DNA of 64,000 bases from Opitutia bacterium (GCA_003566885.1 PXBO01000010.1:1-64000), one strand, 5' to 3'. Positions 18,719-27,599 are shown, counted from the first letter of the stretch. Numbers and translations are program-made. Notes: generated by a model not told the origin, from the sequence alone.

Positions 18719-18745
18719 ATTAGCGTATATTAGCGTCCATTAGCG
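18719..18745 (+). repeat. 10-nt tandem ATTAGCG repeat, 3 units
   Basis: ATTAGCGtatATTAGCGtccATTAGCG ending 19 nt before mnmG. Confidence 0.9.
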
Positions 18746-18764
18746 GTTAAGGGGCTTTTTCACT

Positions 18765-20636
18765 ATGCACGATTTCACCAGCACAATTTACGATGTCATT
18801 GTGTGCGGCGCCGGCCACGCCGGCACGGAGGCCGCGTTGGCGTCCGCCCGCATGGGCGCGGCAACGCTTTTATTGAGCGGCAATATCGACACCATCGGCC
18901 AGATGAGCTGCAACCCGGCCATCGGAGGCCAGGCAAAAGGACACATGGTGCGGGAAATCGACGCCCTGGGTGGAGAAATGGCGGTCAACGCGGATGTTAC
19001 CGGGATTCAATACCGAAAATTGAACGCGTCCAAGGGGCCGGCCGTGCAGGCCCCACGCACGCAGTGCGATAAAAAAGCGTACCAATTCCGCCTGAAACAC
19101 ACGATTGAGCTCCAGGAGAATCTGACCCTCTTCCAGGCCACGGTAAATAGCCTGATCTTCGAAGGAGATCGTGTGGTTGGCTGTCGGACGAATCTCGACG
19201 TGGATTTTTACGGAAAAACCCTGGTTGTGACCACCGGAACCTTCCTGCGAGGGTTGATGCACGTCGGGAAGAACAAGAACGAAGGCGGTAGGATGGGGGA
19301 CTACAGCGCCAAAACGCTCTCCGCCAGCTTCCTGGAAGCCGGAATCGAGCTGGAACGCCTGAAAACCGGCACTCCGCCACGTTTGTTGGGCCGAAGCATC
19401 GACTTTTCCGTTATGGAGGAGCAGAAGGGCGACGAGGAACCGAGTCTGTTCGGGTTCTACGACACCCGGGACGGGGAGGAATTGTTCCACGTGGAACAAT
19501 CCGCGGAACGGCGACTGGGGTGGAGGCCGGGGGAGAGCCAGGTTTCGTGTTTTATCACCTACACGACAGAAGAAACCGAACGTATCGTTCGGGAGAATCT
19601 GCACTTGTCCCCGATGTACAGCGGACAGATCGAAAGCACCGGCCCGCGGTACTGTCCGAGCATCGAGGACAAGTTCGTTCGTTTTCCCGACAAGCCGTCA
19701 CATCGCTTCTTCTTGGAACCGGAAGGGCGCAATACGAACGAATACTACATTAACGGCTGTTCCACCAGTTTGCCATTGGATGTGCAAATCGCCATGATTC
19801 ACAGTGTGCCTGGCCTGGAGAGGGCGGTGATTCTTCGTCCGGCCTACGCCGTAGAGTACGATTTTGCTCCGCCAACCCAGTTGAAGCCGTCCCTGGAGTC
19901 CAAAAAGGTGGAGAATCTCTTTTTTGCCGGACAAATCAACGGCACTTCGGGATACGAAGAGGCCGCCGCCCAGGGGTTGGTGGCCGGCGTGAACGCGGTC
20001 CGCAAGGGCAGGGGAGAGGAGCCGATGATTCTCGGGCGTCACGAGGGGTACATCGGGGTGCTGATTGACGACCTGGTGACCAAGGGCACTTCGGAACCCT
20101 ACCGCATGTTCACCAGCCGCGCCGAGTACCGCTTGCTGTTCAATCACGGCAGCGCCGAGCTGCGGTTGCGTCACCATGCGCGGCAACACGGGCTTCTTTC
20201 GGAGGCGCGTTTGGACCGAATCGACGCCAAAGCGGCGGCGATCAATACCTGGACCCAGCGACTGGAAACCGAACGGGCAGGGGAGGGGGGAACCTTCGCG
20301 GAGCGCGCCCGCCGGCGGGAAGACGGGATTCCGTTTCCGGTCGAGTTCAAGGCCCTCCCGGACGCCGTGCGCGAAGAGGTGCTTTATCGCGTGGTCTACC
20401 GAGGTTACCTGGAGCGCGAGTTGAAACAGATTGAAAAACTTTCCCAGGTGGAGAATCTGCGCGTCCCAGAGTCAATTAACTATTTGTCTATAAACGGGTT
20501 GCGTAAGGAAAGCGCCCAAAAGCTCGATGCCGTACGCCCCCGCACGCTGGGTCAAGCGGGCCGGATCAGCGGCGTCAATCCGGCCGATATTAACATCCTC
20601 ATGGTCCACCTGGCCGGGAAGCGGCGCCGGGAGTGA
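18765..20636 (+). CDS. mnmG: tRNA uridine-5-carboxymethylaminomethyl(34) synthesis enzyme MnmG (GidA)
   Basis: [105 protein letters not shown]. Confidence 0.99.
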   Translation: MHDFTSTIYDVIVCGAGHAGTEAALASARMGAATLLLSGNIDTIGQMSCNPAIGGQAKGHMVREIDALGGEMAVNADVTGIQYRKLNASKGPAVQAPRTQCDKKAYQFRLKHTIELQENLTLFQATVNSLIFEGDRVVGCRTNLDVDFYGKTLVVTTGTFLRGLMHVGKNKNEGGRMGDYSAKTLSASFLEAGIELERLKTGTPPRLLGRSIDFSVMEEQKGDEEPSLFGFYDTRDGEELFHVEQSAERRLGWRPGESQVSCFITYTTEETERIVRENLHLSPMYSGQIESTGPRYCPSIEDKFVRFPDKPSHRFFLEPEGRNTNEYYINGCSTSLPLDVQIAMIHSVPGLERAVILRPAYAVEYDFAPPTQLKPSLESKKVENLFFAGQINGTSGYEEAAAQGLVAGVNAVRKGRGEEPMILGRHEGYIGVLIDDLVTKGTSEPYRMFTSRAEYRLLFNHGSAELRLRHHARQHGLLSEARLDRIDAKAAAINTWTQRLETERAGEGGTFAERARRREDGIPFPVEFKALPDAVREEVLYRVVYRGYLERELKQIEKLSQVENLRVPESINYLSINGLRKESAQKLDAVRPRTLGQAGRISGVNPADINILMVHLAGKRRRE

Positions 20637-20839
20637 CAGGATTTGGCCCTGAATTGAAAAGGTCTCACACGGAGCCACGGAGATCACGGAGGGAAGTCGG
20701 AACACAAAGGTCGGAAATCAGGACGTGACATTCTATCAGAGTTGATCCTGTCCGACTCCGGTTCCCGTTACGCCTTTTTCTCCGTGTCTCCGTGCCTCCG
20801 TGTGATCCTCTCTCTTGCGGGTTACCCTTCCGGTTTTCT

Positions 20840-21250
20840 TCAAGACCAGTCTTCGACTTGAACACCGGGAAGGTTTTGGAAGTGTTTGGCGTTCAGCGTG
20901 GCAAGGATGAGGTTATGCTGAATCGCGGTCGCGGCGATCAGTAAGTCGAAGTCGGCCCGCGGGGTTCCCTTCATTTCCTGCTCGGCTTTCAACCGGCCGA
21001 AAACGGCCGCCCCCGCCTTGTCCAGCGGGAGCACGGCCAGCCGGTTTTCCAAGTATTCGCGGTATTCCCGCCAAAGCCGGTCGGACCGTTTCTTCTCCAG
21101 TCCGTAAAGTAATTCGGCTTCCGCCACGGCGGGGATGGCCAGCGCCCCATCGCCCAAGTCCCGCCACCGGCGGATAACCCCCGGAAGCGGACGGGGGCGC
21201 AGCCTCTGGGAATAGACGCTGGTGTCCAAGAGGTGTGTGATACTGGGCAT
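20840..21250 (-). CDS. PIN-domain toxin VapC-like (copy 1 of duplicated module)
   Basis: THLLDTSVYSQRLRPRPL...AIPAVAEAELLYGLEKK...DFDLLIAATAIQHNLILATLNAKHFQNLPGVQVEDWS. Confidence 0.88.
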   Translation of the reverse strand: MPSITHLLDTSVYSQRLRPRPLPGVIRRWRDLGDGALAIPAVAEAELLYGLEKKRSDRLWREYREYLENRLAVLPLDKAGAAVFGRLKAEQEMKGTPRADFDLLIAATAIQHNLILATLNAKHFQNLPGVQVEDWS

Positions 21251-21255
21251 GTTGT

Positions 21256-21504
21256 TTAAAGCGGGGAAGGGCGATTCAGGGAGGGATCTCGGCGCGGCAA
21301 CTCCAAATCCTCCGTGAGAGGGCCGTAACGGGCCTGGGACTCTTCCACCGTATCCCAAACGGAGCCCGCTAAATCATTCACCGGGACGATTTTAACCAAC
21401 GGCTTACCCCGCCGGGTCACCGTGCACGGTTCTCCGGTTTGCGCCACCTGATCGCATATCTCGGATAACCGGTTTTTTGTATCAAACAGACCGAGCGTTT
21501 TCAT
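21256..21504 (-). CDS. Phd/YefM-like antitoxin (copy 1)
   Basis: MKTLGLFDTKNRLSEICDQVAQTGEPCTVTRRGKPLVKIVPV...; 5 nt upstream of the toxin. Confidence 0.88.
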   Translation of the reverse strand: MKTLGLFDTKNRLSEICDQVAQTGEPCTVTRRGKPLVKIVPVNDLAGSVWDTVEESQARYGPLTEDLELPRRDPSLNRPSPL

Positions 21505-21510
21505 AATTAT

Positions 21511-21538
21511 AAGCTAGCTGGCTGGATGGTTGTGTCAA
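21511..21538 (-). promoter_or_regulatory. Putative sigma70 promoter of TA copy 1 (TTGACA-N16-TAGCTT)
   Basis: Reverse strand TTGACAcaaccatccagccagcTAGCTT just upstream of the antitoxin ATG; conserved in copy 2. Confidence 0.55.
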
Positions 21539-21643
21539 TGCGACCTGAATCGAAAAGACTCAAAACGAGTGTAGCCGCCAAGCGGATTGTAACCTATGTC
21601 ACAACGGGACGAGGAGTTTTCTCAGGGAAGGAGGGGGGATTCC

Positions 21644-21667
21644 TGTGGCGTGTCTACTCGCAGACGC
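21644..21667 (+). repeat. TGTGGCGTG-hairpin element, copy C (degenerate)
   Basis: TGTGGCGTG-TCTACTCGCAGA-CGC. Confidence 0.7.
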
Positions 21668-21687
21668 TTTCCGGAAGCGCGGGCCGA

Positions 21688-21711
21688 GCGCTTGCAAGCA
21701 AGCACGCCACA
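21688..21711 (-). repeat. TGTGGCGTG-hairpin element, copy D
   Basis: Reverse strand TGTGGCGTG-CTTGCTTGCAAG-CGC. Confidence 0.8.
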
Positions 21712-21787
21712 AAGGGGAACGACGGAATCAGGAATTTCCGTTAGGTTTCATTATTTCCGGCGGGCTACACAACTATGGGTTTCGTCG

Positions 21788-21816
21788 TTGACATTACGAA
21801 TTTCTTCGTAGTTACT
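21788..21816 (+). promoter_or_regulatory. Putative promoter/operator of blaI-M56 operon
   Basis: TTGACA at 21788-21793, inverted repeat TACGAA-tttc-TTCGTA at 21795-21810, then GTTACT at the -10 position (17-nt spacer). Confidence 0.5.
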
Positions 21817-21866
21817 GTTCTTGTTCCATTTGCTATCCCTCTTTTCCGTCTGCGAATCCTTGCGTT

Positions 21867-22256
21867 ATGTCAAAATCAGATCTTCCCCGTCCGACCGACT
21901 CCGAATTGTCCATTCTCCGCGTCCTCTGGCGTCGGGGGCCGAGCACCGTCCGGGAGGTGCTGGAAGAGATGGCTCCCGGCACCGGGTACACCACGGTTCT
22001 CAAATTCCTCCAGATCATGGCGGAGAAGGGGCTCGTCCGGCGCGATGAATCCCGCCGCACCCACGTTTATCGCCCGGCGGCCAGCCGGGAGGAGACCCAG
22101 CGAAAGCTGACCGGCGACCTGATCAAGCGCGCCTTCAATGGCTCCGCGAAGAGCCTCGTCCTCCAGGCCCTCTCCGGCACGAAAGCCTCGGCCGAGGACC
22201 TGGCGGAAATCCGCCGCCTACTCGACGAGATCGAAACAAAAAAGGCCAAACGATGA
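21867..22256 (+). CDS. BlaI/MecI/CopY family repressor
   Basis: LPRPTDSELSILRVLWRRGPSTVREVLEEMAPGTGYTTVLKFLQIMAEKGLVRRDESRRTHVYRPAASREETQRKLTGDLIKRAFNGSAKSLVLQAL. Confidence 0.95.
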   Translation: MSKSDLPRPTDSELSILRVLWRRGPSTVREVLEEMAPGTGYTTVLKFLQIMAEKGLVRRDESRRTHVYRPAASREETQRKLTGDLIKRAFNGSAKSLVLQALSGTKASAEDLAEIRRLLDEIETKKAKR

Positions 22257-24937
22257 ACGCCGCCTCCACGCTCCTCGCCCAACCCTCCATCCAAACCCTC
22301 GGCTGGACCCTTCTTCATTTCGTTTGGCAGGGGGCCCTGATCGCGGCGGTTTTTGCGCTCGTCCGCTTCATCCTCAGAGGCCGTTCGGCCAACTCCCGCT
22401 ACCTCGCGGGGTGCGTCACCCTATTGGCACTCCTCGCCGCGCCCGTCGTCACCTTCTCCGTACTGAACCCGGGTCCGGCAGCGCCCCATACCGCTATCGC
22501 TCACGCCGAGCCACCCCCCACGTCCTTGGCCGCAAATCCGCCTGCCCCAACGGCGTCTCCCGATACCTCGACCGCCGCTTCGGCACCGGCGACGTTCGAA
22601 CCTCCACCTTCAGCAAAAACGGTCTCACCGCTTCCCGTCCGAATCGAACCCTGGCTGCCGTGGCTCGTGGCGGCGTGGTTCCTGGGCGTGTTCGTTCTAT
22701 CGGTACGACTTCTCCTCGGTTGGATCCATGTCCGGCGTCTCAGGACTCGCGGCAACGAGCGCCTGAGTGAAACCTGGCAGCGACGCTTTGAACAACTCTG
22801 CCGCCGCATGGCGGTTTCGCGACCGGTCCGGCTGCTGAGATCGAGCCTCGTGGAAGTGCCCGCCGTCATCGGCTGTCTGCGGCCGATCGTTCTGGTGCCG
22901 GGCAGTGCGCTAACCGGCCTCACCTCCGCCCAGCTCGAATCCGTGCTGGCCCACGAGCTTGCGCACGTTCGGCGTCACGACTACCTGGTCAATCTCCTCC
23001 AGAACGTCATCGAGACCCTGCTCTTCTACCACCCGGCCGTGTGGTGGGTGTCCCGTCGGGTGCGTGAAGAGCGTGAAAACTGCTGCGACGACCTTGCCGT
23101 AGCCGTTTCGAACGAACCCGTTGTCTATGCCGAGGCCCTGGCAAGCCTCGAAGAGCTGCGCCGTTTTACGCCCCAACTTGCCCTGGGTGCCGGGGGCTCG
23201 GATCTGCTTTCCCGCGTGCGCCGCATCCTCGGTCTGCCCGATGGAACCCGCGGGTTTCGTCCGCCGCTCGCCGGTTTCATCGCCCTGCTCGGAGTCACCG
23301 TCGTATTGACCTCCATCGCCCTTTACACGGCGCTTCAGCGCGAGCCCGTTTATTATGGAAAACCGGTCAGCACCTGGATCGGCATGCTGGGCACGAGCTA
23401 CCATCAGGCCGCGCACGACGTGCTGACGACCGCGGGCGACGAGGTATTGCCCTACCTCGAAAAAGCAATCGTCGCCCGGGAGTCCTGGTTTTCACAGAAA
23501 TACCGCTCAACACACGAAGTGCTGCCCGGGCTCCTGGCCGGGATAGTCCCGGAACCCAGAAGCCGAAATTTCTTCCAAGTCCGCGCCGCCACCGCCGAAC
23601 TGATTCCGGAAGTAACCTCCGATCCCGACCTCGCCCTTCCAATCCTGATGCGGCCGTTGGACGAAGCTGATACGGCCAGTCGAGAGGCGGTACGCGCTTT
23701 GGGGGAATTCCGCAGTAGCGCCGCGCCCGCCGTTCCCAAGCTGATCTCCCTTCTAAACGATCCCGATCACCGGATGCGAAGCAGTGTCGCGGCAACACTT
23801 CACCGGATCGGACCAGCGGCTAGGGACGCGGGCCCGGTGCTTGCAGCCTTGATGGAGGACGAGGAACGTCGGGTACGCATCTTCTCGGCTCAAACTCTCG
23901 GAGCGATCGGTGCGCATCCCGATGTAGCGATTCCCGCTTTGCTCGAAGCCGCACAATCCGACGATTCCGAGCTGCGCTTCCAGGCCATACAATCGCTCGG
24001 CCGATACGGAGCCAACGCAGAGCCAGCCGTACCCGAGATCGCCGAAGCTTTGGCTGACCCGGATCCGTCTGTCCGGCGATCCGTACTGGGGGCATTGGCG
24101 GGAATCGGGTCCTTTCCCGGCGACCTCGAATCAACCATCCAGGAATTGGCGACTCACGCCGAAAGTCCATCCGAGCGCGGTTGGGCCACCCTCCTGCTCT
24201 GGAGAACCACCCCGGACGATCCCGAGCTCACGGACGAACTTGTCACTTATCTGCGCTGGTCGGACCCTCCGACAGTGGGCAGTGGTATGCTCTACCGTCT
24301 GAGCCTGATGGATCCGGTCCCCCGGCACCTCGCGCCAATCCTTCGTGAAATCGTCGACGAAGGCGATTATTTCCCGTCCCGCCGATTCGCCGCGCAAATC
24401 CTGGTTAATCTCGATCCGGAGTACGGGTCGCTCGCGCACTATTTGGAACCGACAATCGCCCCTGCAAGGTCCGGCGAACTCGATCCGGCGCGCCAACGAA
24501 TCATCGAAATCTTCGCCCGCAACCATTTCGACTCGGAACGAATCGTACCGGAATTGTTGAATCTCCTCGATGACAAAGCGCTTGCCGCCGAAGCGGTCCA
24601 TGGCTTGATCGAAACCGAGCCAATGAACCGGCCGGGAACCCACCTGCTCTCTCTCCTGTCGGACAGAAGGCCTCACGTCCAGGTTGCGGCGCTCGATGTG
24701 CTCTCGACTACAGGATACATTCCCCGTGCGGGTCTCGCCGTGCTTCCCGATCTCTTACTGCATCCCGAGGATTCCATTCGCGTTCCGGCGGCCAGGCACA
24801 CGATCACTTACGTCGGATCGTATCCCTCCGACATTCCGCCCACACTCCGCCCCGCACTCGAGGCCGCTGCTTCCGACCCGAACGAAGAATTCCGCACCCT
24901 TGCCGCCCGCGCGCTGGACCGTCTCGAAGCAGAGTGA
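22253..24937 (+). CDS. M56 (BlaR1-like) membrane metallopeptidase with C-terminal HEAT repeats
   Basis: LESVLAHELAHVRRHDYLVNLLQNVIETLLFYHPAVWWVSRRVREERENCCDD (HEXXH) after TM segments; C-terminal repeats such as AVPKLISLLNDPDHRMRSSVAATLHRIGPAARDAGPVLAALMEDEERRVRIFSAQTLGAIG. Confidence 0.9.
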   Translation: MNAASTLLAQPSIQTLGWTLLHFVWQGALIAAVFALVRFILRGRSANSRYLAGCVTLLALLAAPVVTFSVLNPGPAAPHTAIAHAEPPPTSLAANPPAPTASPDTSTAASAPATFEPPPSAKTVSPLPVRIEPWLPWLVAAWFLGVFVLSVRLLLGWIHVRRLRTRGNERLSETWQRRFEQLCRRMAVSRPVRLLRSSLVEVPAVIGCLRPIVLVPGSALTGLTSAQLESVLAHELAHVRRHDYLVNLLQNVIETLLFYHPAVWWVSRRVREERENCCDDLAVAVSNEPVVYAEALASLEELRRFTPQLALGAGGSDLLSRVRRILGLPDGTRGFRPPLAGFIALLGVTVVLTSIALYTALQREPVYYGKPVSTWIGMLGTSYHQAAHDVLTTAGDEVLPYLEKAIVARESWFSQKYRSTHEVLPGLLAGIVPEPRSRNFFQVRAATAELIPEVTSDPDLALPILMRPLDEADTASREAVRALGEFRSSAAPAVPKLISLLNDPDHRMRSSVAATLHRIGPAARDAGPVLAALMEDEERRVRIFSAQTLGAIGAHPDVAIPALLEAAQSDDSELRFQAIQSLGRYGANAEPAVPEIAEALADPDPSVRRSVLGALAGIGSFPGDLESTIQELATHAESPSERGWATLLLWRTTPDDPELTDELVTYLRWSDPPTVGSGMLYRLSLMDPVPRHLAPILREIVDEGDYFPSRRFAAQILVNLDPEYGSLAHYLEPTIAPARSGELDPARQRIIEIFARNHFDSERIVPELLNLLDDKALAAEAVHGLIETEPMNRPGTHLLSLLSDRRPHVQVAALDVLSTTGYIPRAGLAVLPDLLLHPEDSIRVPAARHTITYVGSYPSDIPPTLRPALEAAASDPNEEFRTLAARALDRLEAE

Positions 24938-25043
24938 ACCCTTTTATCCCCCCCAACCTGAACGATTCGCCCGGATCTTCCTTCTTCAATCCGCCGACAG
25001 CTTTCCTCTGGATTCCGGCGGGCGGCTGTGCTATTGCGGGGCA

Positions 25044-26621
25044 ATGCGTTATATCCTCGGCCTAGACCTTTCCACTCAGAGTTTCTCTTCGGTGCTTATC
25101 GATCCCGACGAGAATCGTGTGATCGATTCGGAATCGGTGAGTTTCGGGAAAGATCTTCCCCAATATAAGTCGCCAAACGGTTTTCTGCCGGAGACTGAGG
25201 ACGGGCAGGTCCATTCCGACCCGCGCATGTGGCTGGAAGCGTTCGATCTCCTATTGGAGCGGATCCGGGCGAAAGGGATCGATCTGGGCCGGGTGGCCGC
25301 GGTTTCCGGGGCGGGACAGCAGCACGGCAGTGTTTATCTCGACGCGAGCTGGTTCGACCGGTTGGCGGCGCTCAAGCCGGATAAATCGCTTGCGGACCAG
25401 ATCGCGCCCGCGTTTTCCCGCACGACGTCTCCGATCTGGATGGACAGTTCGACCGGCAAGGAGTGTGCGGAGATCGCCGAAAGTCTCGGCGGCGACGCGG
25501 AGGTCTGCGCGCGGAGCGGGTCGGTGGCAATCGAACGGTTTACGGGACCGCAGATCCGGGCGTTCTGGAAGCGCGATCCCGATGCCTACGGTAATACCGC
25601 CCGCATTCACCTGGTGAGCTCGTTTATCGCAAGCCTGCTGGCGGGCCGGGAGGCCCCCATCGATCACGGCGACGGAGCGGGCATGAACCTGGCGAATATC
25701 CACCAATGGCGCTGGGACGACGACCTGGCGAAGGCGACCGCGCCGGACCTCATCGAAAAGCTCCCGCCCCTCAAGCCGTCGGCGACGGTGGTCGGGACGG
25801 TTGCGGAGTATTTTCAAAAGAAATACGGATTTTCGCCGGACGCGCGGGTTGTGGCCTTCACCGGGGACAATCCCAGCAGTCTCATAGGCATGGGCGCCGG
25901 GGCGCCGGGGCGGGTGGTCATCAGTCTCGGCACCAGCGACACGCTCTTCGCCGCCATGGAAGACTGCCACACCGATCCGCAGGGATTCGGTCATGTCTTC
26001 GGCAATCCAACCGGCGGGTACATGAGCCTACTCTGCTTTCGCAACGGTTCTTTGGCGCGCGAGAAAGTGCGCGACCGGCTGGGAGCGAGCTGGGACGATT
26101 TCGACGTCGACGGGCTGAGCGCGACCCCGCCGGGAAACAATGGCAACCTCATGATCCCTTTTTTCGGCGCGGAAGTCACCCCTCGAGGCTCCCTGCCCGA
26201 GCCAGTCCTATCAGGGGCGGACGCCTTCGTCCGTTACGACGACAAACCGGCCGTTGTGCGCGCCTGCCTGGAAGGACAGTTTCTCAACATGTGGCTGCAC
26301 ACCCGTTGGCTGGCGCAGGAGACCTCGTCGATTTCGCTCACCGGCGGCGCTTCCCAAAACAACGGCATCGCCCGGATCGTGGCCGACATCTTCGGGGCCG
26401 ACGTCAATCGTCTGGCCGTGTCCGGATCGGTGGCGCTCGGCGGCGCGCTGCGCGCGGGACAGGCGGCTCTCGGACTCGACGGCGCGGAGCTAGCGCAAAC
26501 CTTCTGCCAGCCGGACCCGGGCTCGACCGTCCGCCCCGACTCCAACGCGACCCCCGTTTACCGCAAGTTGGCGGAGACGTTTCGGGATTTGCTCGAAAAA
26601 TCGCTGCAGCCGCCGGAGTGA
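25044..26621 (+). CDS. FGGY-family carbohydrate kinase (xylulokinase-like)
   Basis: MRYILGLDLSTQSFSSVLIDPDENRVI; SGAGQQHGSVY; VISLGTSDTLFA; ISLTGGASQNNGIARIVADIFGADV. Confidence 0.92.
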   Translation: MRYILGLDLSTQSFSSVLIDPDENRVIDSESVSFGKDLPQYKSPNGFLPETEDGQVHSDPRMWLEAFDLLLERIRAKGIDLGRVAAVSGAGQQHGSVYLDASWFDRLAALKPDKSLADQIAPAFSRTTSPIWMDSSTGKECAEIAESLGGDAEVCARSGSVAIERFTGPQIRAFWKRDPDAYGNTARIHLVSSFIASLLAGREAPIDHGDGAGMNLANIHQWRWDDDLAKATAPDLIEKLPPLKPSATVVGTVAEYFQKKYGFSPDARVVAFTGDNPSSLIGMGAGAPGRVVISLGTSDTLFAAMEDCHTDPQGFGHVFGNPTGGYMSLLCFRNGSLAREKVRDRLGASWDDFDVDGLSATPPGNNGNLMIPFFGAEVTPRGSLPEPVLSGADAFVRYDDKPAVVRACLEGQFLNMWLHTRWLAQETSSISLTGGASQNNGIARIVADIFGADVNRLAVSGSVALGGALRAGQAALGLDGAELAQTFCQPDPGSTVRPDSNATPVYRKLAETFRDLLEKSLQPPE

Positions 26622-26823
26622 TTCCGGGACGCCGCTTTGTCCTTGCGGAGCGAGGCGTTTGGCGGGAGAAACCGCACCGCTGAACGTCCGGAAGCCCGTT
26701 GGGACGGCAGAAAACCCGATGCCGGACACCTATTGGGGTCCATCCGGTAGGGAAGACACTGAGGCGAAGAAAAACTCGCGCGGAGACGCTGTGGCGCGGA
26801 GGTTTCTTGTTATCGAAACAACC

Positions 26824-27234
26824 TCAAGACCAGTCCTCCACGATAAGGTTGGGGAGAGCGTCGAAGTGACGGATGTTCAGGGTTACGAGAATAAGCCGGT
26901 GGCGGATGGCGGTGGCGGCAATCAGCAGATCGAAATCCGCCCGGGTCGTCCCCTCAGCCTCCTGTTCGGCTTTGAGTCGTCCAAAAACCGCCGCGACCGC
27001 CTTATCTACCGCTAGCACCGCGAGCCGGTTCTCCAGGTAGTCGCGGTATTCACGCCAGAGGCGAGGGGAGTCCTTCTTCTCCAATCCGAAGAGCAATTCC
27101 GCTTCCGCGACGGCGGGTATTGCCAGCGCCGCATCACCCAACGTCCGCCAGCGGCGAATCACTCCAGGCAGCGGGCGGGGACGGAGTCTTTGAAAATAGA
27201 CACTGGTATCCAGGAGATGGGAAATAACAGCCAT
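26824..27234 (-). CDS. PIN-domain toxin VapC-like (copy 2 of duplicated module)
   Basis: MAVISHLLDTSVYFQRLRPRPLPGVIRRW...; about 80% identical by eye to 20840..21250. Confidence 0.88.
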   Translation of the reverse strand: MAVISHLLDTSVYFQRLRPRPLPGVIRRWRTLGDAALAIPAVAEAELLFGLEKKDSPRLWREYRDYLENRLAVLAVDKAVAAVFGRLKAEQEAEGTTRADFDLLIAATAIRHRLILVTLNIRHFDALPNLIVEDWS

Positions 27235-27483
27235 TTAGAATGGGGTGGGGCGATTGCGGGAAGGATCTCTGGACGGCAGCTCTAATTCCTCGGTCAACGG
27301 ACCGTAACGTGCCCGGGATTCTTCCACCGTATCCCAGACCGACCCTCCGGAATCCTCCGCCGGGACAATCCTGACCAACGGCTTGCCCCGCCGGGTCACC
27401 GTACACGGCTCACCGGTTCGTGCCACCTGGTCGCAAATTTCCGATAAACGATTCTTGGTATCGAATAGACCGAGGGTTTTCAT
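27235..27483 (-). CDS. Phd/YefM-like antitoxin (copy 2)
   Basis: MKTLGLFDTKNRLSEICDQVARTGEPCTVTRRGKPLVRIVPA...; about 85% identical by eye to 21256..21504. Confidence 0.88.
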   Translation of the reverse strand: MKTLGLFDTKNRLSEICDQVARTGEPCTVTRRGKPLVRIVPAEDSGGSVWDTVEESRARYGPLTEELELPSRDPSRNRPTPF

Positions 27484-27489
27484 AGGATT

Positions 27490-27517
27490 AATCTAGCTGG
27501 CTGGCTGCTTATGTCAA
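27490..27517 (-). promoter_or_regulatory. Putative sigma70 promoter of TA copy 2 (TTGACA-N16-TAGATT)
   Basis: Reverse strand TTGACAtaagcagccagccagcTAGATT upstream of the antitoxin ATG. Confidence 0.55.
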
Positions 27518-27581
27518 GGGAGTGCCACCGGTTTCCGGCTGGCCCGAAACCCGCCGTCGAACCCTTGACAAAATATCAAAC

Positions 27582-27599
27582 CAGACCAGACTTGGTCTG
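27582..27599. promoter_or_regulatory. Inverted repeat (putative TA operator) abutting antitoxin start codon
   Basis: CAGACCA-gact-TGGTCTG immediately before the ATG at 27600; TTGACA at 27565-27570. Confidence 0.5.

Noticed and set aside
21867-24937. Beta-lactam resistance (blaI-blaR1) system
   Set aside because: The M56 protein carries HEAT repeats in place of a penicillin-binding sensor and there is no beta-lactamase adjacent.
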